Part shown: positions 7,103 to 13,285 of the stretch, in pieces
Layout of the letters: the number at the start of each line of letters is the position of its first letter
Numbering within the stretch: the first letter of the stretch is position 1
NCBI GenBank assembly: GCA_019323655.1
Contig: JAHWGX010000049.1
Location: 1-25,402, forward strand
Direction: 5' to 3'
DNA: 25,402 bases
Origin: Candidatus Woesearchaeota archaeon
GTDB lineage: Archaea; Nanobdellota; Nanobdellia; Woesearchaeales; GW2011-AR4
Made by a program: the position numbers and the translations under genes
Notes under the pieces: generated by a model
Told to the model about the DNA's origin: nothing
Database searches by the model: none
Seen by the model: the letters and a program-made list of their open reading frames with translations, nothing else

Positions 7103-7112
7103 TATTTAAATG
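7103..7112 (-). promoter_or_regulatory. TATA box of the three-paralogue operon
   Basis: TTTAAATATA on the - strand, centred about 27 nt before the ATG at 7080. This is the spacing expected when transcription begins at the start codon. Confidence 0.6.
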
Positions 7113-7115
7113 TTT

Positions 7116-7676
7116 CTAAATGCCGGGCTGGGTTTGCTGTTTAGCGCAATTCCCGCAAACAACGGTCCCCCCGATTTCCTTAACCTTTTCAGAATATTCC
7201 CCGCATGTTTGGCAGATTCCTTCTGTAGGGATTATCCTATTGATGGGTTTTCTGCTTTCTTCTTTTAACTCAAACTTGTCTACAATCAGATCAAAAAGCT
7301 CCGGCTCTATCTTAAGGATATCCTTTATTGTAAGCAGGCCAATCATTTTATTGCCTTCTATGACAGGCAGGTGCCTAATGTTGTTGTCCCTCATTTTTAT
7401 AAGAGCATCGTAAATGTCTGCACCAGGAGAAATTGTAATCAGCTCTGTTTCCATGAAATTTTTTATTTTTTCTCCTGCCTTGGCGCCCTGAGCAACAGCT
7501 TTTCTTACAATGTCCTGCTCTGTCAAAATCCCCAAAGAATGCTCATTGTCTTTAACAACAACAGCTCCGACATGGTTTTTTGACATTATATCCGCGCATT
7601 CAGACAGGGTTATATCCGGGCTTACAGAAACAGGGTTTATTGTCATTGCATCGATGACCTTGTAGCCGGATTTCAT
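7116..7676 (-). CDS. CBS-domain pair protein with C-terminal zinc ribbon
   Basis: This 186-residue protein has two CBS motifs, about residues 8-65 (with N-H-V-G-A-V-V-V near 35 and G-I-L-T-E-Q-D-I-V) and about 75-130 (with I-R-H-L-P-V-I-E and G-L-L-T-I-K-D-I-L). Near residue 153 begins a zinc-ribbon-like tail with C-Q-T-C and C-G-N-C. CBS pairs bind adenosyl nucleotides and regulate partner activity; the CBS plus zinc-ribbon form is common in archaea. It is a single gene: a TATA box on the - strand (TTTATAAA, 7701-7708) is centred 28 nt before its ATG, predicting a leaderless mRNA. The partner is unknown. Confidence 0.9.
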   Translation of the reverse strand: MKSGYKVIDAMTINPVSVSPDITLSECADIMSKNHVGAVVVKDNEHSLGILTEQDIVRKAVAQGAKAGEKIKNFMETELITISPGADIYDALIKMRDNNIRHLPVIEGNKMIGLLTIKDILKIEPELFDLIVDKFELKEESRKPINRIIPTEGICQTCGEYSEKVKEIGGTVVCGNCAKQQTQPGI

Positions 7677-7810
7677 AATATAGGAGGGGTAGTTCTGAAA
7701 TTTATAAAGTTATTGATTGTGAAATTGTATAAACTTAAAATTTATGGAAGGTTTTGAAGAATAAGAGAATTTAAAGCAGTTTAATAATGAGCACTGGACA
7801 TTCGCGCGTG

Positions 7811-7821
7811 AGGTTTATAAA
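7811..7821 (+). promoter_or_regulatory. Promoter of the homing endonuclease gene
   Basis: AGGTTTATAAA preceded by GCGTG matches the BRE-TATA pattern seen at other genes here. The expected start near 7844 gives a leader of about 138 nt before the ATG at 7982. Confidence 0.5.
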
Positions 7822-7868
7822 TAACTTGTTCTATAAAGATGGAAAAAGAGGATACGCAAAACTGCCAA

Positions 7869-7904
7869 ATAATGCTTTTCGCTTACCAGCAGAAAAGCAA
7901 TTAT
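7869..7904 (+). promoter_or_regulatory. Leader hairpin upstream of the homing endonuclease
   Basis: ATAAT-GCTTTT (7869-7879) pairs with AAAAGC-A-ATTAT (7893-7904): eleven pairs with one bulged A, closing a 13-nt loop. It is in the predicted 5' leader, about 78 nt before the start codon. Its function is unknown. Confidence 0.35.
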
Positions 7905-7981
7905 GCATTTTCGCTCAAAGTTCTCTTTTTTAGTTACTCCAAAAGCTTTAGAGAAAATAAAAAACTTTGGAGGTGAATTGA

Positions 7982-8938
7982 ATGAGATTTAATAGATGGG
8001 TTAAGTATCCAAAAGAAAAGTGTGAGTTGGCTTTGGACCTTGTAAATAAAGGATTCCTTATTAAAGATATTTCTAAAAAGGTAGGTGTTCCAACTACAAC
8101 AATACGGAATTGGAAACATGGGTATACTAAGTTATTTGGTATTTATAAAAGACTAGATTCCAAAAATAAGGAAAAAGCACAGATTCTCGCAAATCGGGGT
8201 TGTAGTATTAAAGACATTTCAAAAGAATTGGATGTGGGTTACAATTCAATTAGATTATTCTTAAAGAAAACTATGATTGGTTGTGATTACCAACAAATCA
8301 AATTGATGAATCGTAAAATGCCTGAAGAATCTAAAGAATTGACTAAAGAATTGGCTTATATTGCTGGGGTAATGTTGGGAGATGGTTATTTTGCAGAATA
8401 CTCTTTTAGTCTAGATACTATAGACAAAGAGTTTAGAGATTATTTTTCACATGTTGTAAAAAAATGGTCTAATAAAAAACCTAGTTTAAGGGAATTTGTG
8501 AATAATACAAGTTATTTTTATGGATGCCTTGTTTGTTCAAAAGATGCTTGTGACTATCTCGGACATTTAATTGATGATAAAGAGAAATTTCTAAAGGAAA
8601 TATTGAGCTGTAATAATGAAGATATTAAATCCTCATTTATAAAAGGTTTTTCAGACTCAGAAGGCAGCATCTTAGAGGATCATCGTTTTATAAGGATATA
8701 TAATACAAATAAAGGTTTACTTGAAAGCATTAATCAACTTTTGGTAAGTCTAGGCTTTGATAATAATAAAATGCATATAAGACTTTCAACTGATAAAACA
8801 TACGAACTAGGGATAAAGTCACATAAAAACATTGAATTGTTCTACAAAAAAATAGGATTTACAATCAAAAGAAAGCAAAAAAGGCTTAAAAATTTTATCG
8901 ACAATAAAAGGGCGGTCGGTGGGACTTCCAAATCCTGA
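7982..8938 (+). CDS. LAGLIDADG homing endonuclease with two N-terminal HTH motifs
   Basis: This 318-residue protein begins with two helix-turn-helix segments (about 14-46, K-D-I-S-K-K-V-G-V-P-T-T-T-I-R-N-W, and about 66-96, K-D-I-S-K-E-L-D-V-G-Y-N-S-I-R). Two LAGLIDADG motifs follow: A-Y-I-A-G-V-M-L-G-D-G-Y-F (125-137, D134) and F-I-K-G-F-S-D-S-E-G-S-I (219-230, D225). Both catalytic acids are present, so it is probably an active monomeric endonuclease. It starts at ATG 7982 after a strong ribosome-binding site (GGAGGTGA, 7969-7976). Its last nine codons and stop are antisense to the acceptor stem, T-stem and T-loop intron of tRNA-His. Codon use is more A/T-rich than that of its neighbours, consistent with mobility. 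It has no splicing domain and is not inside a gene. Confidence 0.92.
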   Translation: MRFNRWVKYPKEKCELALDLVNKGFLIKDISKKVGVPTTTIRNWKHGYTKLFGIYKRLDSKNKEKAQILANRGCSIKDISKELDVGYNSIRLFLKKTMIGCDYQQIKLMNRKMPEESKELTKELAYIAGVMLGDGYFAEYSFSLDTIDKEFRDYFSHVVKKWSNKKPSLREFVNNTSYFYGCLVCSKDACDYLGHLIDDKEKFLKEILSCNNEDIKSSFIKGFSDSEGSILEDHRFIRIYNTNKGLLESINQLLVSLGFDNNKMHIRLSTDKTYELGIKSHKNIELFYKKIGFTIKRKQKRLKNFIDNKRAVGGTSKS

Positions 8939-9040
8939 GGGAGTTGTATCACCCTCCAGGACATTTGAACCCACCCTAGGAGAGTCGTGCTGTTTAAAGT
9001 TCCACAGTCTCCTATGCTGCCAGGCTACATCACGACCGCC
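8911..9040 (-). tRNA. tRNA-His(GTG) with two introns, one in the T-loop
   Basis: On the - strand, G-1 pairs with C73, the histidine identity pair, and both are encoded. The acceptor GCGGTCG/CGACCGC, U8, A14, G15, G18, G19 and A21 all fall in place. The D-stem is ATGT/GCAT, the anticodon stem GGAGA/TCTCC and the loop CTGTGG-(intron)-C with anticodon GTG. The T-stem is GTGGG/CCCAC. Intron 1 is 17 nt (8985-9001) at the canonical 37/38 site. Intron 2 is 39 nt (8925-8963 or 8924-8962) inside the T-loop near 59/60. In intron 2, CAAAT of the T-loop can pair with ATTTG near the intron end, beyond an internal hairpin (TCCT-G-GAGGG with CCCTCAGGA). A TATA box (ATTTATAA, 9066-9073) lies about 29 nt upstream. 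CCA is not encoded. Confidence 0.92.
8925..8963 (-). other. T-loop intron of tRNA-His
   Basis: This 39-nt insertion lies between T-loop residues 59 and 60 of the tRNA-His gene; one repeated T makes the junction ambiguous by one base. Removing it restores a 7-nt loop TTCAAAT closed by GTGGG/CCCAC. It forms a 9-bp hairpin with one bulged G. The stop codon of the homing endonuclease (8936-8938) lies inside it on the opposite strand. Confidence 0.8.
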
Positions 9041-9065
9041 ATAAACACCAGAACTGACTTTTGCC

Positions 9066-9073
9066 TTATAAAT
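9066..9073 (-). promoter_or_regulatory. TATA box of tRNA-His
   Basis: AAAAGATTTATAAGG on the - strand has a purine-rich BRE-like part followed by ATTTATAA. It is centred about 29 nt upstream of the tRNA 5' end at 9040. Confidence 0.6.
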
Positions 9074-9088
9074 CTTTTGCGATTATTT

Positions 9089-9580
9089 TTATCGGCTTTT
9101 CAAAAAAGTTTGGTAAACTGCGTAAGGCAAAATAAAAGCAACTGCATAAACAGTTCCGATCAGCAAAGAATTGTGGGGGTTTTCTATTCCAACCAACGAT
9201 TTCATATTGCCAAGTATAACAACAAAGCTTATTACCGCAAGGAGCGGTATTATCGTCCCTAAAAATATGTGGTGCTTTGCCTTCAGGTTCTCTATTGTCC
9301 TTACGAGCAGCTCAAACAAAAGGCCGAAAGAAACGCCTAATGTGATTATTACAAGATAAAGCTGAAATCCCTCTAAAACAATAAGCTCGGGTATCAGAGA
9401 TATTGTTATTATAAAATTTCCTGCTACGGCAACAAGCAGTGAGAACCAATAAACAGCCTTGTCTAAAATCTTTATTTTCGGGTGTTTGCTCTTTTTTGCT
9501 TTTTCTATTATCTTAAGAGTTTTATTTATATCTCTTTTGCTCCATCCCTTTTCATTAAGACGCTTTTTTATGCCCTTCAT
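9089..9580 (-). CDS. Four-span membrane protein
   Basis: This 163-residue protein has a basic amphipathic N-terminus (residues 1-35, with L-N-E-K-G-W-S-K-R-D-I) followed by four hydrophobic segments at about 42-64, 72-92, 104-123 and 138-157. The start codon overlaps the stop of the upstream gene as TAATG (9578-9582), so translation is coupled to it. I do not recognise a family. The short soluble N-terminus followed by a four-helix membrane unit is all that can be said. Confidence 0.75.
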   Translation of the reverse strand: MKGIKKRLNEKGWSKRDINKTLKIIEKAKKSKHPKIKILDKAVYWFSLLVAVAGNFIITISLIPELIVLEGFQLYLVIITLGVSFGLLFELLVRTIENLKAKHHIFLGTIIPLLAVISFVVILGNMKSLVGIENPHNSLLIGTVYAVAFILPYAVYQTFLKSR

Positions 9581-10044
9581 TAAAATTCTTTTTCTCCTTC
9601 CACAATTCTTTCCACATAACTGATAAAATTTCTTGCCGACTCATAATGCTCCTTTAAAGTATCGATGTTTACTTCCACCACCTTATTGTTATCCATTACA
9701 GCAGTCATGGTGACATGCCTCCTGTATTCTTCCCTTTTGCTGTAATCTGCCCGGATTATTTTCCTTAGGCTCAAATAAAGGCTAATGTAATTAACAAGCT
9801 CCTCATCGGGGAATGTCTTAACCAGCAGTTTTGAGCCTATTATGTAATTAGAGGGTATTTCATCAATCTTTTTCTCATCTTTTGCGTATTTGAGCAAAGA
9901 GTCTATTCCAAAGGAAAAAGCATTTATAAGCCTTTCAACCATATGCCTCATCATATCCACGGTGCGGGTGTATTTGAGGCTTACATAGAAAAGGTGGTCA
10001 ACTCTCTTCAATTCCTGCCTTGCATTGTATAGAGATTCTTTCAT
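9580..10044 (-). CDS. Helical protein, paralogue of the gene at 10085
   Basis: This 154-residue protein is predicted all-helical. It aligns with the upstream gene product: D-H-L-F near residue 16, then R-L-I-N-A-F-S-F-G-I-D-S-L-L-K-Y (38-53), and an L-R-K-I-I-R-A-D stretch (93-100) where the paralogue has L-R-D-I-I-I-A-H. The layout resembles HEPN-type four-helix proteins, but the histidine of an R-x5-H motif is replaced by Asp here, so any RNase activity would be lost. A TATA box on the - strand (10064-10071) is centred about 24 nt upstream of its ATG. It is coupled to the downstream membrane protein. Confidence 0.75.
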   Translation of the reverse strand: MKESLYNARQELKRVDHLFYVSLKYTRTVDMMRHMVERLINAFSFGIDSLLKYAKDEKKIDEIPSNYIIGSKLLVKTFPDEELVNYISLYLSLRKIIRADYSKREEYRRHVTMTAVMDNNKVVEVNIDTLKEHYESARNFISYVERIVEGEKEF

Positions 10045-10084
10045 TTTATTTATAAAATTGGATTATTTATACAATATAATTTAA

Positions 10085-10570
10085 TTACCTAAATATCTTT
10101 TCATCTGTGCTTACAATAACGGAAACATTTTTCAGGAATAATTTCGCTTTTTCCACATAGGACCTTACTTCCTTGAGGGATATTGTTCTTACCCTATAGT
10201 CTCCATTGCATATGACGAAGCTCTCTTTCCTTGAAAATTCCATCGGGCTTTTCTTATGCGCGATTATTATGTCCCTTAAATCTTTTATTATTCCCAAGCA
10301 TTCATTGCCCATATTATACCTTTTTAGGCATTTGTCCCTGAACAACTCGAATTTTGACGTGAAATTATCCGGAAAGGGGGGTATGCGCTTAAATATCCGG
10401 TCATAATAAAGGACAGACCCCATCCCATAGGAAAATGCAAGAAACAAATTCTCGATGGAAGACAGCAAAAGCCGGGAGTCTTTAACCATGGGATAAGTCA
10501 TAGTCAGCATGTGATCCGCAAGCTGCAGTTTTTTTCCTGCTAAATCCCTAAGCTCCTGAAATTTTTCCAT
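10085..10570 (-). CDS. Helical protein with possible HEPN-like R-x5-H motif
   Basis: This 161-residue protein is helix-rich. It shares with its downstream paralogue a D-H near residue 19, N-L-F-L-A-F-S-Y-G-M-G-S-V-L-Y-Y (41-56) and the segment D-L-R-D-I-I-I-A-H (97-105). R99 and H105 give an R-x5-H motif, in the range used by HEPN RNases, but this short motif could arise by chance. A TATA box (- strand, TATTTAAA around 10592-10602) is centred about 27 nt upstream of the ATG, so the mRNA should be leaderless. No antitoxin-like nucleotidyltransferase lies beside it, which argues against a classical toxin-antitoxin pair. Confidence 0.72.
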   Translation of the reverse strand: MEKFQELRDLAGKKLQLADHMLTMTYPMVKDSRLLLSSIENLFLAFSYGMGSVLYYDRIFKRIPPFPDNFTSKFELFRDKCLKRYNMGNECLGIIKDLRDIIIAHKKSPMEFSRKESFVICNGDYRVRTISLKEVRSYVEKAKLFLKNVSVIVSTDEKIFR

Positions 10571-10624
10571 AAGGGATGTTATGGCCGAGAAGTTTAAATA
10601 TTTTTTTGAAAATTTGCGTCAAGC

Positions 10625-10975
10625 TTAAATTTTGGCGCTGCCTTTCAGCTCCAGAATGGCTTTTGCCAAATCTCCCTTATTCTTTTCTATTGCTTCTTTT
10701 GCCTGTTCTTCTTCTGCGCCTGTCTGCTGCACCACTGTTTCAATATCATCCTGGCTTATCTCTGGCTCAGAGGAAACTGGACGCTCCTCAGCCTGACCGA
10801 CGATTTGAAAAGTCTCCTGGCCCATCATGTTGACCTTGCTAACCTGGGGATTGGATATTATAATTTCCTTGTCATCCGCCCTGATTATTACCTCGTTTGC
10901 ATCAATCTCTTCCTGCCTTATTCCAAGCCTTTTCATTGCCTTCTGCAATTCCCTAGGATTCATGCCAGGTATCAT
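10625..10975 (-). CDS. nac: Nascent polypeptide-associated complex protein (aNAC)
   Basis: This 116-residue protein matches archaeal NAC. It has the N-terminal M-I-P-G-M-N-P-R-E-L-Q-K-A-M-K-R-L-G-I motif, a NAC beta-barrel domain (about 22-62, including V-I-I-R and E-T-F-Q-I-V-G) and a C-terminal UBA domain (about 75-114, I-E-T-V-V-Q-Q-T-G and A-I-L-E-L). NAC binds ribosomes and nascent chains near the exit tunnel and acts as a homodimer in archaea. It lies 19 nt after secG on the same strand, a sensible pairing of a nascent-chain factor with a translocon subunit. Confidence 0.96.
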   Translation of the reverse strand: MIPGMNPRELQKAMKRLGIRQEEIDANEVIIRADDKEIIISNPQVSKVNMMGQETFQIVGQAEERPVSSEPEISQDDIETVVQQTGAEEEQAKEAIEKNKGDLAKAILELKGSAKI

Positions 10976-10994
10976 TTTATGTTTTGCATGCTTT

Positions 10995-11168
10995 TTATAT
11001 GCCCAAAAGCCTGTTTCCGTATGTGTAAAGAAATATCATTATTACCATAACAACAACGCACATGATAATTATATGCTCCGGCTTTATTTTTATCCTGCTC
11101 TTGTACTCGTCAAAGTACCTCATTAATCCGCCAATCCCGGAGGGCATTGAAATTTTATCCTGCGCCAT
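10995..11168 (-). CDS. secG: Preprotein translocase subunit SecG (Sec61-beta)
   Basis: This 57-residue protein is the archaeal Sec61-beta type. It has a short N-terminus with P-S-G-I-G-G-L-M-R-Y-F-D (residues 9-20), then I-K-I-K-P-E-H (26-32), the family signature just before the membrane, and a single C-terminal membrane span (about 33-50). It is a non-essential partner of the SecYE channel. The gene follows RNase P RNA by 37 nt on the same strand and precedes nac. Length and motif order are normal for the family. Confidence 0.95.
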   Translation of the reverse strand: MAQDKISMPSGIGGLMRYFDEYKSRIKIKPEHIIIMCVVVMVIMIFLYTYGNRLLGI

Positions 11169-11205
11169 TTTGAATTTTGACCTTGATTGTATTGTTAAAA
11201 ATTGC

Positions 11206-11544
11206 AGGGCCAGAATAAGCCACCTTCTGTCAGATCTTAAGCAACAAAGCTGCTATCATCTGCCTTAGCATTTAACTAAGCGTCCTTTAAGGCTGCAAAT
11301 CAGCCATTTTGACTTGCACCAGACAGGGCTCACCGTTTCATCCTTCCCATAAAAAACGTCAGCTGGTTAGCTTGTTTTTGTCGCCAAAAACTTCTCGAGC
11401 ATCATGCTTTTTTATGGAGGTCCCGTTTCTGAGTGGTTGCCATCCATTGCTGGATCTTGCTTTCGCAAGTGCCTATTAGGCAAAAGCCTAAGTGGGTGGA
11501 CTTTCCTCGGTGTTTTCCACCGTTAGCTAAGTACTGGCCCTACA
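11206..11544 (-). ncRNA. rnpB: RNase P RNA (archaeal)
   Basis: The catalytic RNA of RNase P, which removes tRNA 5' leaders, is read on the - strand. P1 pairs AGGGCCAG (11541-11534) with CTGGCCCT (11213-11206). The universal CR-I block GAGGAAAGTCC is present near the 5' end, with GGTGCAAGTC (CR-IV region) and ACAGAAGGTGGCTTAT (CR-V, completing P4) near the 3' end. The length of about 340 nt suits archaeal type A. A TATA box (- strand, ATTTATAAA, 11566-11574) is centred about 26 nt before the 5' end, and a short T-run (ATTTTTA, 11197-11203) follows P1. End positions are accurate to a few bases. Confidence 0.96.
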
Positions 11545-11565
11545 GCCTAAAGTTAGAATGCCTTG

Positions 11566-11574
11566 TTTATAAAT
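11566..11574 (-). promoter_or_regulatory. TATA box of RNase P RNA
   Basis: ATTTATAAA on the - strand, centred about 26 nt upstream of the RNase P RNA 5' end. It touches the last coding bases of the neighbouring membrane-protein gene. Confidence 0.65.
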
Positions 11575-11856
11575 TTAACCCTTTTTCTTTCCTTTCATAA
11601 GAAACTCCTTAATGGCTTTTATCTCTTCAAGCTGCCCAATCAGAATTCCCTCTTTTATGTCTTCGCCTATTGCAAGAAGGATGATAAATATTACCATCAG
11701 CATCCACAGGAAAGTGGTTTGCAAGAAGCCCCAGCTTAAGTTGCCGCCTTCTGCCAGGTAAGTTTTATTTATGAGCATATAACCAACAATAAGGACAAGC
11801 AGCCCAACTATGAGGAGCATTTTTTCAAACACGCTTGTTTTTCTTGTCTTTACCAT
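11575..11856 (-). CDS. Small two-span membrane protein
   Basis: This 93-residue protein has a basic N-terminus (V-K-T-R-K-T), two hydrophobic segments (about 14-30 and 45-65) and a charged C-terminal helix with L-E-E-I-K-A-I-K-E-F-L. The start at 11856 is preferred because a TATA box at 11884-11895 lies just upstream. The longer open frame to 12036 reads through the structured RNA region and gives an improbable N-terminus. I do not recognise the family. Confidence 0.7.
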   Translation of the reverse strand: MVKTRKTSVFEKMLLIVGLLVLIVGYMLINKTYLAEGGNLSWGFLQTTFLWMLMVIFIILLAIGEDIKEGILIGQLEEIKAIKEFLMKGKKKG

Positions 11857-11883
11857 TTTGACATTAAACTTTGGAACTAGGTG

Positions 11884-11891
11884 TTTATATA
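11884..11891 (+). promoter_or_regulatory. TATA box for the RNA at 11909, near-palindromic
   Basis: TTTATATA on the + strand is centred about 26 nt before about 11913, matching the RNA 5' end at about 11909. Read on the other strand (TATATAAA) it could also serve the membrane-protein gene starting at 11856, so this may be a shared divergent promoter. Confidence 0.55.
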
Positions 11892-11908
11892 TTTTTTTGT
11901 TTTGGGGT

Positions 11909-12057
11909 GTTGGTGCGAAAGCCGGTGCTTGTGCGTAATTTGCCAAAGAATAAAGTTCCGCAGGATTGCGATGCACGACCTGAGCAGCATGAAATGCTGC
12001 GAAGCTGAGAGGCATGCTAAGGCTCCGCACAAGCACGGATTAGGCTTTTGCACCAAC
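11909..12057 (+). ncRNA. Unassigned structured RNA with own promoter and terminator
   Basis: Terminal helix: GTTGGTGCGAAAGCC (11909-11923) pairs over 15 bp with GGCTTTTGCACCAAC (12043-12057), including a G-U pair only on the + strand. After an internal loop (G / GGATTA), GTGCTTGTGCG (11925-11935) pairs over 11 bp with CGCACAAGCAC (12026-12036). The apical part has a hairpin GCAGCAT-GAA-ATGCTGC (11984-12000), flanked by CCTGAGC and GCTGAGAGG, which could form a kink-turn, and a small hairpin CGCA/TGCG. A TATA box lies at the right distance upstream and a T7 run at 12063-12069 follows. It lacks the SRP RNA helix-8 signature and RNase P blocks, and its lower stem is too long for a simple H/ACA guide. 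Its last 18 bases are antisense to the 3' end of the methyltransferase gene. Confidence 0.6.
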
Positions 12058-13197
12058 CTCTATTTTTTTCCTTAATACAAAAATCTCGTATTTCTTTTTG
12101 CCGCTGAAAACGTCTTTTTCCCGGGAAATAATAAAGTTATGCTTTGCAGAATATTTTTTTACAAGCTCCCTATTCCCGATTAAGACTATTTTTCCATTTT
12201 TGCCTAAGATAAAACCTGCCTGATAAAAGAACTCATTGTAGATATTATCAGCTTCTTTGTTTTGGAATGAAGGCATCTTTGCCACTATTTTGCCTACTCT
12301 GCCCTCAGCAAACTTTGTATCGAGCCACTCTGTGTCAGTCCTGCTGAAGCTGATTTTTTTGCCAATTCCTGCTATCTTGCTGTTTTTCTTTGCATAGTTT
12401 ATATATTTCATAGAACTGTCGATGTTATAGATTTTCAGTTTAGATTCTTTTATGCCTTTGTCTGTTTTTTCAAAGAATTTTTTGAAATTATAATCCTTGA
12501 ATTTTTTTAATTTCAAAAAAATAAGCTTTTCCTTGTTAAAAAAGTTAACTGGAAACTTTGATGCAAATAAAGCAGCCTCTATCGGTATTGTTCCTGAGCC
12601 TGAGAAGGGGTCCAGCAAAGCCTCATCTTTTTTGCAATCTGCCAGCCTGACAAGAGAATAGCCTATTGTGCCTTTTATGGAAGCAGGATGGGAAAATATG
12701 CTGTAAGATCTCTTGCTTAAATCAAAACCTGCAAAGTCTATTCCGAAGCAGCATTTGTCCTGGGTCAAATAGGCAAACAATATTATGTCCGGGTCTTCAA
12801 GGCTTACCTTTTGCCTGTAATTGCGCTTTTTTTGAGTATAATCTATTATTGCCTCTCCAAATTGTTTTTCTATTTCCGGTGTTGATATGCCGTTGTCATA
12901 AATTTTTTTGCATCTTACCCTAAACGTGGTTTTTTTATCCAGCCACTCATTAAATTTTATTTTTGAAACGTTTTTTTTGAAATCACTAAAGATATCGCTG
13001 TAATCAAACTCCGAAAGGAGGAAAAATACCCCCCTTGCTGATTGCGACTGGTAGCATAATTTAAACAAATCCTCATAACTTTTTATATCAAAAACAATGT
13101 AGGCCTCATTTATTTTCGGAGTGCTTCCTATAAGTTCATTGACCTCTAAAGCGGCAATGTCTTCCATGCCCTTATGCGTTGTTAAAAATCCTTTCAT
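12040..13197 (-). CDS. THUMP-domain SAM-dependent RNA methyltransferase-like protein
   Basis: This 385-residue protein has an N-terminal ferredoxin-like/THUMP region (about 1-155) and a Rossmann methyltransferase domain, like archaeal Trm14/TrmN and RlmL-type N2-guanine methyltransferases. The SAM-binding motif I D-P-F-S-G-S-G-T (196-203) and the acidic end of motif II (I-D at 259-260) are present. The catalytic motif IV, normally N-P-P-Y/F-G, instead reads A-K-M-P-S-F (306-311), so activity or substrate may differ. A TATA box on the - strand (13220-13227) is centred about 26 nt before the ATG, giving a leaderless mRNA. The 3' end of the gene lies within the terminal helix of the opposite-strand RNA. 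Confidence 0.85.
   Translation of the reverse strand: MKGFLTTHKGMEDIAALEVNELIGSTPKINEAYIVFDIKSYEDLFKLCYQSQSARGVFFLLSEFDYSDIFSDFKKNVSKIKFNEWLDKKTTFRVRCKKIYDNGISTPEIEKQFGEAIIDYTQKKRNYRQKVSLEDPDIILFAYLTQDKCCFGIDFAGFDLSKRSYSIFSHPASIKGTIGYSLVRLADCKKDEALLDPFSGSGTIPIEAALFASKFPVNFFNKEKLIFLKLKKFKDYNFKKFFEKTDKGIKESKLKIYNIDSSMKYINYAKKNSKIAGIGKKISFSRTDTEWLDTKFAEGRVGKIVAKMPSFQNKEADNIYNEFFYQAGFILGKNGKIVLIGNRELVKKYSAKHNFIISREKDVFSGKKKYEIFVLRKKIEVGAKA
12063..12069 (+). terminator. T-run terminator of the RNA at 11909
   Basis: Seven T residues on the + strand begin 5 nt after the terminal helix of the RNA. This is the usual archaeal termination signal. It lies within the coding region of the opposite-strand methyltransferase, as a Lys-coding A run. 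Confidence 0.5.
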
Positions 13198-13219
13198 AGC
13201 AGCATGGTTTATAAGCAGT

Positions 13220-13264
13220 TATAAAAAGGTTTTGGGGGAGGGCAAGAATAGAAAGGTTTATAAA
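13220..13264. promoter_or_regulatory. Divergent promoter pair
   Basis: On the - strand, TTTTTATA (13227-13220) is placed for a leaderless start at 13197. On the + strand, GAAAGG-TTTATAAA (13251-13264) is centred about 26 nt before the ATG at 13286. The two TATA boxes are about 37 nt apart. Confidence 0.65.
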
Positions 13265-13285
13265 TAGCTTTATTGCCCAGTAATT

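Noticed and set aside
7839..7976. A 45-codon frame ending in the ribosome-binding site of the homing endonuclease
   Set aside because: The TATA box predicts transcription starting after this ATG, the peptide has no recognisable features, and the region contains a leader hairpin.
11909..12057. Identification of the + strand RNA as SRP RNA or an H/ACA guide
   Set aside because: The SRP helix-8 signature (GGAA opposite AGCA) is not present. The 26-bp lower stem and lack of a terminal ACA box do not fit a simple H/ACA guide.
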